The notes below the pieces were generated by a model, which was not told where the DNA came from, searched no databases, and saw only the letters and a list, made by a program, of their open reading frames with translations. Source: a virus. Taken from it: DNA of 58,882 bases. Shown here piece by piece: positions 1 to 7,940 of this stretch (position 1 is the stretch's first letter; every line of letters begins with the position of its first letter). Position numbers and translations under genes: made by a program. The DNA is taken from the IMG/VR virus record IMGVR_UViG_3300020463_001991, positions 1-58,882 of that record. One strand, 5' to 3'.

Positions 1-2594
1 TACTTGGTAATATAGAAACTGCACAAGCACTAAACGCCGATGGAACAGTTGCATACGAAGTAGTATATTCTAATGTCGTAGACACAGGTGTTAACAGTGC
101 AGGTCAATCACCACCACAAACTATCACACTACCATATCCTGTAACAATTGAAGGTGCAACTTTTAATCAAGTTGAAGTTGAATTTCAAGAACCACAAGAT
201 TTCGAAAACAAGTTTAGAAAACTTGAACATGGTGAACTGCATACGCTCGCTGATAGAACCTACTTGTTTCCTTATCCTCGATGGAGGACACCTCACTTTC
301 CATTGGCAACATATGCCGCTGATAATCCAAATTGGCACCAACAAGCAAAAGATCTAAGTTTGCTAACCACAGTGGCAGCGCAGATGGCTGCACGTTGGGA
401 TCAAGCCGATATGCCAAGTAATCCGGCAGGCAACGATGTGAACGGAACTTTTACGTTTGTCCCTCAAAACTTATGTACATGGACAAAGAATGAACATGCA
501 GTGTTTGAAAAGTTTTTTCCAGGTGGAGAATACGACAACGATAAAGTTATATATTCAGAGTATCTTTTTGGAAAATACATGGGTCCATACACAGACAAAA
601 AAGGTGTATTCCATCCTGACGACATACCAAATCCTAATCCAAATGGAATAAAAATTGGAGATCCAAAATATCATGTTGCTCCTTATGCACTTTTTTGTGA
701 GCCCGACGGCGAAGACTATTGTTACATTACAATAAGAGGCACCCTAAATGGCCCAGACGCAGGATTAGACGTACAAGCAAATCTTGTTGAATCACCTTTT
801 GGTTCCAATAAGGAAATATATGGCAGAGTTGCACAAGGCTTTAACAAGGCATTTATTGGACTAGGCACAGGACTTGTGGACCGACCAAACACAGCAAGAG
901 CTTATACAATACCAGGACAAACACTTATTCATGCACTAAACAATACCACACGTACAAAAATACGAATTGGTGGACACAGTTTAGGCGGCGCAGTTGCAAC
1001 ATCAGTAACTGCATTGGCAGCAACCCTGGATAAGTTTACACACATAGAATCATACCCAACTGCCGGACCGCAGATGGGTAACGACGATTATTACAAATGG
1101 TTTCAAACTCTTAAAGAAAAAAACGGTGTAGTAGGAAGTGTTAATGCAAAGTTTACACGTATTATCAACAGAAGAGACAGCGGTCAATGGAATGACAATA
1201 TTCCAAGATTACCAGGCTATCAACCTGTTGGCATTGCTATTAATTTTGATGCAAGATACACCAAGCCAAATGACAATGGCAAGATCAATGTAGATGCAGG
1301 AGCCAATCATCAAATTTGTGGTGCATATGCGTTTGCGATTAGACATCCAAGTCCGACTACTGAATACCCAGATGCACCATTTAACAATCTCAATCAGTGG
1401 CCAGAGGTTACAGACTTTCCAAAGAAAGGACAATACAACCCAGGTTTCAATCTAAGCGAACATTTAATGCGAATGAATGCAAAATTTTACGCAGGCACCG
1501 GAGGTACAGAAGTTGTGGTCACTGGAACACAAACTGCGACAACAGTGTATCCAAACAGTCTTATCAACATGCGAGATCGAGTTGTAGATACTGTAGGGCA
1601 ACAAAATACAATATTGCCATTGTGGATGACATCAAAACAAACTGATGGCCGGGTACTAGGGTTTACCAAAGCATGGGTAATTGCATATGTTAAACCAGGT
1701 GAATCTGATAGAATAAGTTACAACATACGCACTAAATTTGGAGAAATACTTAATAGGGTAGACTTCATAAGTGATAGATATATACTTGACAATCAACTTA
1801 CAAACAACTGGGTAGTAAACGAAGATTCAGTTGATGGCGGTAGTTTTGCACCATCGCCACCTTTAACTACTACCTTCAATGCTAATCAAACCACCAATCC
1901 AACTACCAGTGGAAAGGAAACAACATTCGACGGCAATAGTTTAAGATTTGCAAGGCCAGTCGATGTGTATGGTAAAACAGACAAATATGACAAATATCTT
2001 GTGTTTCCTACAAACAATATTTTAGGTTCAGCAGATAGTACAACTACCATCACGCATGTAAGTAGTGGCAACGTTACTATTGATCAAAGTCTTACAGATT
2101 ATACAGGACCATATTTTGTGTTTGGAACAAGTGATAGTGGATTTACCGATGGTAAAAAAGGCTACTACTACCCACTATACCTTGTAAGAACAGATGCCGA
2201 TGCAGCCGATGCCGGAACAGGTAGCACGACATTAGGTAATGGAACTAGTCATATTCATACATTTGAAGGCTTTGGTGGTATAAAATTTTACATGCCTAAC
2301 AGTGATAAAACACACGGAGTTGCAATTAAACCTGATTTGCCAGAATATACCTACTCAGGAGACTTAGGACCAATGGCAACAGTTGGCGAAGATACTACAC
2401 CTAGTACGCCTAGTTTACCTACACCTAGTGTGCCAACAAGTCCAGGCTACGGTGGTGGTGGATCATCAGGTGGAGGTGGATCATCAGGTGGTGGCGGATC
2501 CTCAGGTGGAGGTGGCGGAGGATATGGAAGTTCAAGCAGTAGCTCTAGTAGTTCAAGCAGTAGTTCTGGAAGTTACAGTTATTCCGGCTACTAG
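1..2594 (+). CDS. Virion-associated protein with class 3 lipase domain (5' end outside window)
   Basis: The reading frame is open from the first complete codon at nt 3, so the N-terminus lies upstream; at least 863 residues are visible. An alpha/beta-hydrolase of the lipase class 3 type is indicated by GGHSLGGA, with the nucleophile Ser codon at nt 978-980, a DNIPRLP segment (Asp at nt 1194, matching the family's DxVPxLP) and a downstream His (nt 1308) that can complete the triad. The C-terminus is Pro/Thr/Ser-rich, then four GGGGSS-like repeats, a poly-Ser run and a Tyr-rich end. It precedes a structural gene, so a tail or baseplate protein acting on a lipid or ester at the cell surface is plausible. 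The lipase call is firm; the virion location is inference. Confidence 0.75.
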   Translation, partial: LGNIETAQALNADGTVAYEVVYSNVVDTGVNSAGQSPPQTITLPYPVTIEGATFNQVEVEFQEPQDFENKFRKLEHGELHTLADRTYLFPYPRWRTPHFPLATYAADNPNWHQQAKDLSLLTTVAAQMAARWDQADMPSNPAGNDVNGTFTFVPQNLCTWTKNEHAVFEKFFPGGEYDNDKVIYSEYLFGKYMGPYTDKKGVFHPDDIPNPNPNGIKIGDPKYHVAPYALFCEPDGEDYCYITIRGTLNGPDAGLDVQANLVESPFGSNKEIYGRVAQGFNKAFIGLGTGLVDRPNTARAYTIPGQTLIHALNNTTRTKIRIGGHSLGGAVATSVTALAATLDKFTHIESYPTAGPQMGNDDYYKWFQTLKEKNGVVGSVNAKFTRIINRRDSGQWNDNIPRLPGYQPVGIAINFDARYTKPNDNGKINVDAGANHQICGAYAFAIRHPSPTTEYPDAPFNNLNQWPEVTDFPKKGQYNPGFNLSEHLMRMNAKFYAGTGGTEVVVTGTQTATTVYPNSLINMRDRVVDTVGQQNTILPLWMTSKQTDGRVLGFTKAWVIAYVKPGESDRISYNIRTKFGEILNRVDFISDRYILDNQLTNNWVVNEDSVDGGSFAPSPPLTTTFNANQTTNPTTSGKETTFDGNSLRFARPVDVYGKTDKYDKYLVFPTNNILGSADSTTTITHVSSGNVTIDQSLTDYTGPYFVFGTSDSGFTDGKKGYYYPLYLVRTDADAADAGTGSTTLGNGTSHIHTFEGFGGIKFYMPNSDKTHGVAIKPDLPEYTYSGDLGPMATVGEDTTPSTPSLPTPSVPTSPGYGGGGSSGGGGSSGGGGSSGGGGGGYGSSSSSSSSSSSSSGSYSYSGY
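2451..2522 (+). repeat. Four tandem 18-bp units encoding GGGGSS
   Basis: Units begin at 2451, 2469, 2487 and 2505. The first three share the pattern GGTGGNGGNGGATCNTCA; the fourth diverges in its second half. They encode the glycine/serine linker near the C-terminus of the lipase-domain protein. The count could vary between relatives through slippage or recombination. Confidence 0.85.
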
Positions 2595-2603
2595 ACGTAA
2601 TAT

Positions 2604-2611
2604 GATAAATA
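2604..2611 (+). promoter_or_regulatory. T4-type late promoter-like box GATAAATA
   Basis: GATAAATA lies 28 bp before the next start codon. It is one mismatch from the T4 late -10 box TATAAATA. The same octamer recurs before three other genes in this window. Confidence 0.5.
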
Positions 2612-2638
2612 TATTGACATTAAGAGAGAGATTATAAT

Positions 2639-3547
2639 ATGGCAAGCAGTATTAATCCAAACAATATAGACACAACCTATCCAGTTGCTGGACAGGATAA
2701 TGACAGTCAAGGATTTCGTGATAACTTCACAAACATAAAAAGCAACTTTGAATTTGCAGAGACTGAGATTGATGACTTGCAGGCAAAAGGTATCTTTAAA
2801 AGTGCATTAACTGGTACTACACTGGACAACGATATGGCTGGTGCAGTTATTAAGAATACTAAAACACAAGCATATAGGGCAACACGGGTAGCCTTAGGAG
2901 CAGTCACCGGTTCAACTGCAATTGATTATAGTGCAGGAAACTTTTACAGTGTGACAACTAGCGGATCAATCACCCTAGCGTTTTCAAATATTCCAAGTGC
3001 AGGTAATCAAGCATTTATTACAGTAACAGTTACAGTAGCAAACATTGCACATACAATGACATTGCCAAGTGCAGTAGGAAACGGCGCAAGTGCAAAATCA
3101 GTTGTGGGAATACAAGGTATTGCATCAAACGTAATTACATTTGCAGAAACAGGCACATACGAATTTCAATTTGCTACAGACGATGGCGGAACAAGTATAT
3201 TCCTCACAGAGCTAACACGCCCAAGAGATACATTAACAAATCCAATTAAACTAAAAGGCTCAGAAGACTTAGCAAACGCAGGGGCAGCCAGTCTTACAAA
3301 AACTACAAGTTTTTTTACAACTGGTGGAGCAGAAACTGCGACTTTAGCCGCTGGTGTAGAAGGACAAGTAAAAGTTTTTGCAATGGTAGGTGATGGTGGA
3401 GACATGGTAATCACTGTAACCAACGCAGGTTGGAAAGCATCAGGTACAGGAACCATTACATTTAACAATATTGGTGAAGCATGTACTTGTATGTACATCA
3501 ATAGCAAATGGTTTGTTATTGGTAACAACGGCGCCGCATTCGGATAA
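2639..3547 (+). CDS. Phage virion structural protein
   Basis: This 302-residue protein starts after a purine-rich GAGAGAGA ribosome site. Its N-terminal segment (INPNNIDTTYPVAGQDNDSQ, then FRDNF and a short helix) is, from memory, a conserved head of tail-fibre or baseplate-associated structural proteins in marine T4-like phages. The rest is Thr/Ser/Gly/Ala-rich with alternating hydrophobic residues, typical of beta-rich fibre or decoration proteins. There is no enzymatic motif. A tail-fibre or virion-decoration role fits its position after another structural gene. Confidence 0.7.
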   Translation: MASSINPNNIDTTYPVAGQDNDSQGFRDNFTNIKSNFEFAETEIDDLQAKGIFKSALTGTTLDNDMAGAVIKNTKTQAYRATRVALGAVTGSTAIDYSAGNFYSVTTSGSITLAFSNIPSAGNQAFITVTVTVANIAHTMTLPSAVGNGASAKSVVGIQGIASNVITFAETGTYEFQFATDDGGTSIFLTELTRPRDTLTNPIKLKGSEDLANAGAASLTKTTSFFTTGGAETATLAAGVEGQVKVFAMVGDGGDMVITVTNAGWKASGTGTITFNNIGEACTCMYINSKWFVIGNNGAAFG

Positions 3548-3562
3548 AGAGCAAAATAATAA

Positions 3563-3591
3563 TTGACATACCAACTCCTTTGCTGTATAAT
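3563..3591 (+). promoter_or_regulatory. Sigma70-type promoter for the mazG-like gene
   Basis: TTGACA at 3563-3568, a 17-bp spacer and TATAAT at 3586-3591 match the vegetative consensus exactly. AAAGGAG at 3600-3606 and ATG at 3614 follow. This looks like an early or middle promoter read by host RNA polymerase. Confidence 0.85.
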
Positions 3592-3613
3592 TACTGAGTA
3601 AAGGAGTTTTTTT

Positions 3614-4015
3614 ATGAAGATAGATCTAAACAAGTATAAAGAATTTGTAGACGCAGTTACCAGCGAACAAAGCAAAGACAATGATGTCTTTGTAGAAAAC
3701 TGGAACGAACTAAACAAAGATGTTGACATGCCACGTTTGCTTACTGCAAGTTGCGGACTTGGTGCTGAAGCAGGCGAGTTTACTGAGATAGTGAAGAAGT
3801 GTATATTTCAAGGCAAGCCAATGAATGAGGACAACATTTATCACATGAAACGCGAACTTGGCGATGTCATGTGGTATTGGATGCAAGGTTGCATGGCACT
3901 AGATGTAGATCCAAACATCATAATACAAATGAACATTGACAAACTTAAGGCTCGTTATCCAGGTGGCGACTTTGATGCACACTATAGCGAAAACAGAGTA
4001 GACGGCGACATCTAA
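3614..4015 (+). CDS. mazG: MazG-like nucleotide pyrophosphohydrolase
   Basis: The 133-residue all-helical protein carries the MazG signature: GLGAEAGEFTE supplies the first acidic cluster and ELGDVMWYW the ExxD half of the metal site. MazG enzymes hydrolyse (d)NTPs, or ppGpp-like nucleotides, to monophosphates and pyrophosphate. It is short, like single-domain phage MazG proteins. It has its own consensus promoter and strong ribosome site and overlaps the next gene by 1 nt. The substrate cannot be told from sequence. Confidence 0.85.
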   Translation: MKIDLNKYKEFVDAVTSEQSKDNDVFVENWNELNKDVDMPRLLTASCGLGAEAGEFTEIVKKCIFQGKPMNEDNIYHMKRELGDVMWYWMQGCMALDVDPNIIIQMNIDKLKARYPGGDFDAHYSENRVDGDI

Positions 4016-4242
4016 TGGAACACCCATTAATCAATGATATAGGCGAACTTGACGAACAACAGTTAATGGATAAGATTACAGAGTTAAACGGCAAGTTGAC
4101 TATTGCAATGAGGATGGGTAACCATAGTTTAATCAACCAAGTGAGGATGGCATTGGAATCCTATCAAAGGAAACTAAGAGAAAAGCATGCCGCTGAACGT
4201 AACAAAGACGACAAGTTTGAGGATAAAATAGACATATCATGA
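4015..4242 (+). CDS. Small helical phage protein
   Basis: This 75-residue protein starts inside the stop codon of the mazG-like gene (TAATG), indicating translational coupling. The sequence is charged and probably two helices with coiled-coil character (Leu/Met/Ile heptad-like spacing over residues 15-60). No catalytic motif is visible. I do not recognise a function. Confidence 0.7.
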   Translation: MEHPLINDIGELDEQQLMDKITELNGKLTIAMRMGNHSLINQVRMALESYQRKLREKHAAERNKDDKFEDKIDIS

Positions 4243-4880
4243 GTAATGTAAGAATAGGTTTTAGTCCAACATTTACTGCTGGCATATATTTTGATACTGG
4301 CGTTATTATGAACACTTACAGTGTTGATTTGCAGATGATTACAAAGTCAATGAATACTATGGATCATAATATAGCACTAGAAAGATGCAAGTATATTATC
4401 TATGAACAATTTTGTGATTCTATCATCATCGGAGATGACGACAAAAAAATTGCTAAAAGATATCAAGACGTTGGTTTTCGCACAATAATTTTGCCAAATG
4501 AAGTGGCTGATCAATTGACAGGTTTAGCCTTATATAGTAAACTACAAGCAGTTACTGAAGATGTAATAGATATATTAGATATAAGTCTTAGAAGCACAAT
4601 GGGCGGCGGAATAAGTTATTTGCATCACGATGAGGAAACTGCTGGTCCATATGAAAAATCAGGATGGTGGAGTGATACTGGTCCAAATTGTAGCACACTG
4701 CCAAGTACAGGTAAGAAAATTGTCACACTTAATAATCCGACTTGGAAAAGTCTAGAGTTAGATTGGGACGATGGTGAAGAACCAGAAACAGTTATTGAAA
4801 TAAAACTTGAGAAGAAACAAGAAAAAATTGAGAATGCAGGCGAAAACGTAGTAGAATTTAAACCCAATGATAAAAAATAA
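4239..4880 (+). CDS. Conserved phage protein of unknown function
   Basis: This 213-residue protein overlaps the preceding gene by 4 nt (ATGA). The N-terminal 130 residues look like a mixed alpha/beta domain. The middle has an aromatic, Gly-rich segment containing HHDEE and SGWWSD. The last 50 residues are acidic and lysine-rich and probably disordered. It overlaps the next start by 14 nt. It sits among replication and nucleotide genes, but I see no motif that assigns a function. Confidence 0.65.
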   Translation: MSNVRIGFSPTFTAGIYFDTGVIMNTYSVDLQMITKSMNTMDHNIALERCKYIIYEQFCDSIIIGDDDKKIAKRYQDVGFRTIILPNEVADQLTGLALYSKLQAVTEDVIDILDISLRSTMGGGISYLHHDEETAGPYEKSGWWSDTGPNCSTLPSTGKKIVTLNNPTWKSLELDWDDGEEPETVIEIKLEKKQEKIENAGENVVEFKPNDKK

Positions 4881-5340
4881 GTTTGGTGAAATAGTATACA
4901 ACATTGAAGACGTAGTTGATTTGATTATGAAACAACAAACAACTGCTGGTATCACTGTGGATGGCACTGTGCAACTTGAAGACACTTCTCCCGAAACGGA
5001 CATATCATTGAGTGTTGATGAGTATGATATGATGAATCAACGCAACTGGCTAATGCCTGAAGAATATAAACGTATGGATATTGCACAGCACGTGATTGAT
5101 CTTTGTAAAACAACATCAGAGATACAACGTGCTGGCGAAGAACTGTTGATGTTTCAAGAACGCAACTTGTTTAACTTGCTAAAGTATTTAAAATATCTAG
5201 TAGATACCATGCGAGATAATAAGATAATATGGGGTGTAGGCAGAGGATCTAGTGTTGCAAGTTATGTATTATACTTGCTTGGCGTACACAGAATTGATAG
5301 TATGTACTATGATTTAGACCCCGGTGAATTTCTCAGATAA
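4867..5340 (+). CDS. Small protein with DnaE-like GRGS palm motif
   Basis: In this 157-residue protein the last 40 residues (GVGRGSSVASYVLYLLG, then HRID and YDLDPGEFLR) resemble the start of the palm of bacterial Pol III alpha (DnaE), where GRGSxxGSLVAYxLGIxxIDPL is followed by FERFL. In DnaE this loop contacts the incoming nucleotide phosphates. The catalytic PDxDxD acidic motif is absent and the gene ends just after the match, so this is not a polymerase. It may be a nucleotide-binding remnant or an interaction module. The N-terminal part is helical and unrecognised. Confidence 0.6.
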   Translation: MIKNKFGEIVYNIEDVVDLIMKQQTTAGITVDGTVQLEDTSPETDISLSVDEYDMMNQRNWLMPEEYKRMDIAQHVIDLCKTTSEIQRAGEELLMFQERNLFNLLKYLKYLVDTMRDNKIIWGVGRGSSVASYVLYLLGVHRIDSMYYDLDPGEFLR

Positions 5341-5343
5341 ATA
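5336..5343 (+). promoter_or_regulatory. T4-type late promoter-like box GATAAATA
   Basis: The octamer overlaps the stop of the preceding gene and lies 29 bp before the next ATG, nearly the same spacing as the copy before the structural gene at 2639. Confidence 0.5.
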
Positions 5344-5371
5344 TTAACTACGCAGTTAATAGGAGTACCAA

Positions 5372-6016
5372 ATGGTAGGCAAAAAAGTTTACAGAAGCTC
5401 GCAAGGAAAATCAATTGACCTTGGAGCATTATTATTGCAAAATGAAACAGTTCGTGCTGTCGGTAACATGGGTGTAAATGCACGTGGTGACAGAATTGAT
5501 ATAAAAAATAAAGTAATAGACACCAAAGCCAGAATATCGCAACGTGCTTATAACAAGCAGATTGGACCTCAAGATGATATCCCGCAGAGTTTTGCCCCAC
5601 CAGTTACAAATGTTGTTCCAACTCAACCTGTTGCGCCTGATCCGTATGAGTTGCAAGAACGAAACAACAAAGAGCACAATGCATTCAAAGCACAACGCAA
5701 AGCCGAAAAAGAAGTCGCTAAGGCAAACAAGACTCGGAAAACAGACTCAAAGAAAACTCCAGTAATAACTGAAAAGATTTTAAATGCAGAGGCAACTATA
5801 CCAGTACAACCAGTTATACCGCCTCCTCCACCTCCACCTCCACCTGCTCCAGTTGTGGAACCGACACCAGAACCAGTAAAAGAGCCAGAGCCCACTGTGC
5901 AAAAGAAAACTGGAGGACTTGCTGACGCAATAGCAAAAGCAAAAAGTATTAAACAAGAAGTATTAAAAACACCAAGACAACAAGCACAAGAAAAATCAGG
6001 AGTAAGAAGAATATAA
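5372..6016 (+). CDS. Proline-rich conserved phage protein
   Basis: This 214-residue protein has a TAGGAG ribosome site before its ATG. The N-terminal 60 residues form a small compact domain (KVYRSSQGKSIDLGALLLQN, then VRAVGNMG and NARGD) that I believe recurs in marine T4-like phages. A charged linker, a run of nine prolines near residues 150-160 and a basic helical tail follow. The late-type box upstream suggests virion assembly or structure, but no function can be assigned. Confidence 0.65.
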   Translation: MVGKKVYRSSQGKSIDLGALLLQNETVRAVGNMGVNARGDRIDIKNKVIDTKARISQRAYNKQIGPQDDIPQSFAPPVTNVVPTQPVAPDPYELQERNNKEHNAFKAQRKAEKEVAKANKTRKTDSKKTPVITEKILNAEATIPVQPVIPPPPPPPPPAPVVEPTPEPVKEPEPTVQKKTGGLADAIAKAKSIKQEVLKTPRQQAQEKSGVRRI

Positions 6017-6399
6017 TGGCTACAGTAAATTATGATGCATATAAAGTAACTAGAGAAACATTTAGAGCACTACGTGATGATGTGATTGTTGAAGAAATGG
6101 CTTTCAAAGAAAGAAAATTACAAAGCGGAATTATTTTATTAGATGATGACGGCAAAGGACATGGCATACGCCCACGTTGGGGCAAAGTGTATGCAATTGG
6201 TCCAGAGCAAACAGAAGTTAGTACAGGGCAATGGATCATGGTGGCACATGGACGTTGGACAAGAGGTGTAAAAATTGCAGACGGCAACGGAGAAACTATA
6301 ATTCGTAAAGTTGATAATGCAGACATTTTACTTGTAAGCGATGACGATCCAGGTGCAGATGATACCCTAGCAGATGCTATCGACATTTACCAAAGATAG
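6016..6399 (+). CDS. GroES/gp31-like co-chaperonin
   Basis: This 127-residue protein starts within the preceding stop (TAATG). The beta-barrel pattern of GroES is visible: ALRDDVIVEE, then a mobile-loop-like stretch with LQSGIILL, a RWGKVYAIGPEQ turn, QWIMVAHGRWTRG and the closing strand ADILLV. T4 gp31 and its relatives replace host GroES on GroEL to fold the capsid protein. The mobile loop keeps the hydrophobic GIILL patch expected to dock GroEL. An acidic tail of about 20 residues extends beyond the family core. Confidence 0.75.
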   Translation: MATVNYDAYKVTRETFRALRDDVIVEEMAFKERKLQSGIILLDDDGKGHGIRPRWGKVYAIGPEQTEVSTGQWIMVAHGRWTRGVKIADGNGETIIRKVDNADILLVSDDDPGADDTLADAIDIYQR

Positions 6400-6428
6400 T
6401 TGACTTTCCTAAAATACTGTTGTATAAT
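6400..6428 (+). promoter_or_regulatory. Sigma70-type promoter for clamp loader gene
   Basis: TTGACT at 6400-6405, a 17-bp spacer and TATAAT at 6423-6428, followed by AGGAG and ATG at 6451. Confidence 0.8.
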
Positions 6429-6450
6429 ACTTGTAACTTAGGAGTATTAG

Positions 6451-7374
6451 ATGAAGCAACTTTGGACTGAAAAGTATAGGCCGAACGACATTGACGGATA
6501 TGTGTTCCGTGATGATGAACAAAAAGCACAAGTAAAAACTTGGATAGATGAAGGTGCTATTCCGCATTTGTTGTTCAGTGGTGCGCCTGGTGTAGGTAAA
6601 ACTACACTTGCAAAAATACTAATCAAACAACTTCAAATAGATGACTTTGATGTGCTAGAAATAAATGCATCAAGAGAGAATTCAATTGACACGATACGTG
6701 ATAAGATCACAGGCTTTGTGCAAACAATGCCATTTGGCGAATTTAAGGTTGTACTGTTAGATGAGGCTGACTATATATCGCCAAACGGACAAGCGGCACT
6801 GCGTGGTGTAATGGAAACATATCATGCAAGTGCAAGATTCATACTAACTTGCAACTATCCAAACAGAGTTATTCCAGCATTGCATTCAAGATGTCAAGGC
6901 TTTCATATTGAGAAAGTGGATAAAACAGAGTTTACTGCAAGAATTGCCACTGTGCTGGTTGCAGAGAATGTTGAACTTGATATTGAAACATTGGACACAT
7001 ATGTACGTAGCACCTATCCAGATCTACGTAAGTGTTTGAACTTATGCCAAATGAATAGCACAGATGGCAAACTTACAAACGTTAAAGGTGATGAAGGAAA
7101 CGCCAGCGACTGGCGTGTAGATGCAGTAAACTTGTTTAAAGCAGGCAAGATAGTAGATGCACGTAAACTTATGTGTGCAACTGTGCGTCCTGAAGAGATG
7201 GAAGATGTGTTTCGTTGGATGTATGATAACTTGGAATTGTTCAGTACAACTCCTGAAGGACAAGACAGTGCCATAATGGCAATACGTACAGGACTTGTTA
7301 ATCATAGTTTTGTAGCAGATCCTGAAATTAATCTAAGTGCAACAATGGTGGAGCTAAGTCAGATCAATGGGTGA
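6451..7374 (+). CDS. gp44: Sliding clamp loader large subunit (gp44-like AAA+ ATPase)
   Basis: The 307-residue AAA+ protein has the RFC/gp44 opening EKYRP, Walker A GAPGVGKT (residues 44-51), Walker B LLDEAD and the SRC motif (HSRCQGF), whose Arg acts across subunits. It matches T4 gp44 in length and order. It would load the gp45-type clamp (42515) for the family B polymerase (38874). The gene has its own consensus promoter. No obvious gp62-like partner follows; the next gene is a 75-residue unknown. Confidence 0.93.
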   Translation: MKQLWTEKYRPNDIDGYVFRDDEQKAQVKTWIDEGAIPHLLFSGAPGVGKTTLAKILIKQLQIDDFDVLEINASRENSIDTIRDKITGFVQTMPFGEFKVVLLDEADYISPNGQAALRGVMETYHASARFILTCNYPNRVIPALHSRCQGFHIEKVDKTEFTARIATVLVAENVELDIETLDTYVRSTYPDLRKCLNLCQMNSTDGKLTNVKGDEGNASDWRVDAVNLFKAGKIVDARKLMCATVRPEEMEDVFRWMYDNLELFSTTPEGQDSAIMAIRTGLVNHSFVADPEINLSATMVELSQING

Positions 7375-7594
7375 AGTATTAGAATTTAAACCAAAAGAAA
7401 CAGTGCATGTACTAAAGTTTACTGCACCAAGACCTTTAAAAATGAGAAAGACTGGCAAGGAACGTATCAGTGTTGAGCTACACAAAGTAGACGAATCGCA
7501 CGGGTTAGGACAAGCATGGGTACCTGCTACAAATAAAAGACTTGCACAAGAAAAACTTAGTAAAATGATAGAAGTAATTGAGTTTTTAGATTAA
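7367..7594 (+). CDS. Small protein in the gp62 position, unrecognised
   Basis: This 75-residue basic protein overlaps the gp44 gene by 8 nt. In T4-type genomes the clamp-loader small subunit gp62 often follows gp44, so position alone hints at a replication role. The protein is much shorter than T4 gp62 and shows no motif I know. A hairpin and a promoter follow its stop. Confidence 0.6.
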   Translation: MGEVLEFKPKETVHVLKFTAPRPLKMRKTGKERISVELHKVDESHGLGQAWVPATNKRLAQEKLSKMIEVIEFLD

Positions 7595-7614
7595 CCTTTT
7601 TGCAGAAAAAGGTT
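7593..7614 (+). terminator. AT-rich hairpin after the gp44 operon
   Basis: AACCTTTTT at 7593-7601 pairs with AAAAAGGTT at 7606-7614 around a GCAG loop, a perfect 9-bp stem. It overlaps the -35 box of the next promoter. The stem is A/T-rich and lacks a downstream U tract, so it may be a weak terminator or an mRNA end stabiliser. Confidence 0.45.
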
Positions 7615-7640
7615 GACTTATTCTATAACTGTGCTATTAT
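7613..7640 (+). promoter_or_regulatory. Sigma70-type promoter before 7671
   Basis: TTGACT at 7613-7618, a 16-bp spacer and TATTAT at 7635-7640. AGGAGAA precedes the ATG at 7671. Confidence 0.7.
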
Positions 7641-7670
7641 ATATGTATAGTTAGAAAATAGGAGAACTAA

Positions 7671-7940
7671 ATGGCTAAAATAGATTTTATAAGTGCAGAC
7701 AACGGTGGTATTAAGTTTTATGGTGGTAGAGATGATGTTGCGATGGAACTTAATTGTGTTGGTTTTGCAAAGACTCCTGAAATGGTAAATTATATAATCA
7801 AAACTAGAGGTTTAGCACATCAAGTTATGCACAGTAGTTCAATGGACTTTGCAGATGAATATGGTTTTGACAACCATGATGATGCATGGATACTATGGCA
7901 GGATGGCGTAGAGCTAGATGATAAATTAGCATCAGCATAA
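7671..7940 (+). CDS. Small hypothetical protein
   Basis: This 89-residue acidic protein (many Asp and Glu, an aromatic C-terminal half containing DDAWILW) has a good AGGAG site and its own promoter, so it is expressed. No family is recognised. The methyltransferase gene begins directly after its stop codon, so the two are probably cotranscribed. Confidence 0.7.
   Translation: MAKIDFISADNGGIKFYGGRDDVAMELNCVGFAKTPEMVNYIIKTRGLAHQVMHSSSMDFADEYGFDNHDDAWILWQDGVELDDKLASA

Noticed and set aside
2614-2638. TTGACA and TATAAT hexamers before the structural gene at 2639
   Set aside because: The spacer is only 13 bp and the -10 hexamer lies on the start codon, so a functional sigma70 promoter is unlikely. 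The GATAAATA box nearby is the better candidate.
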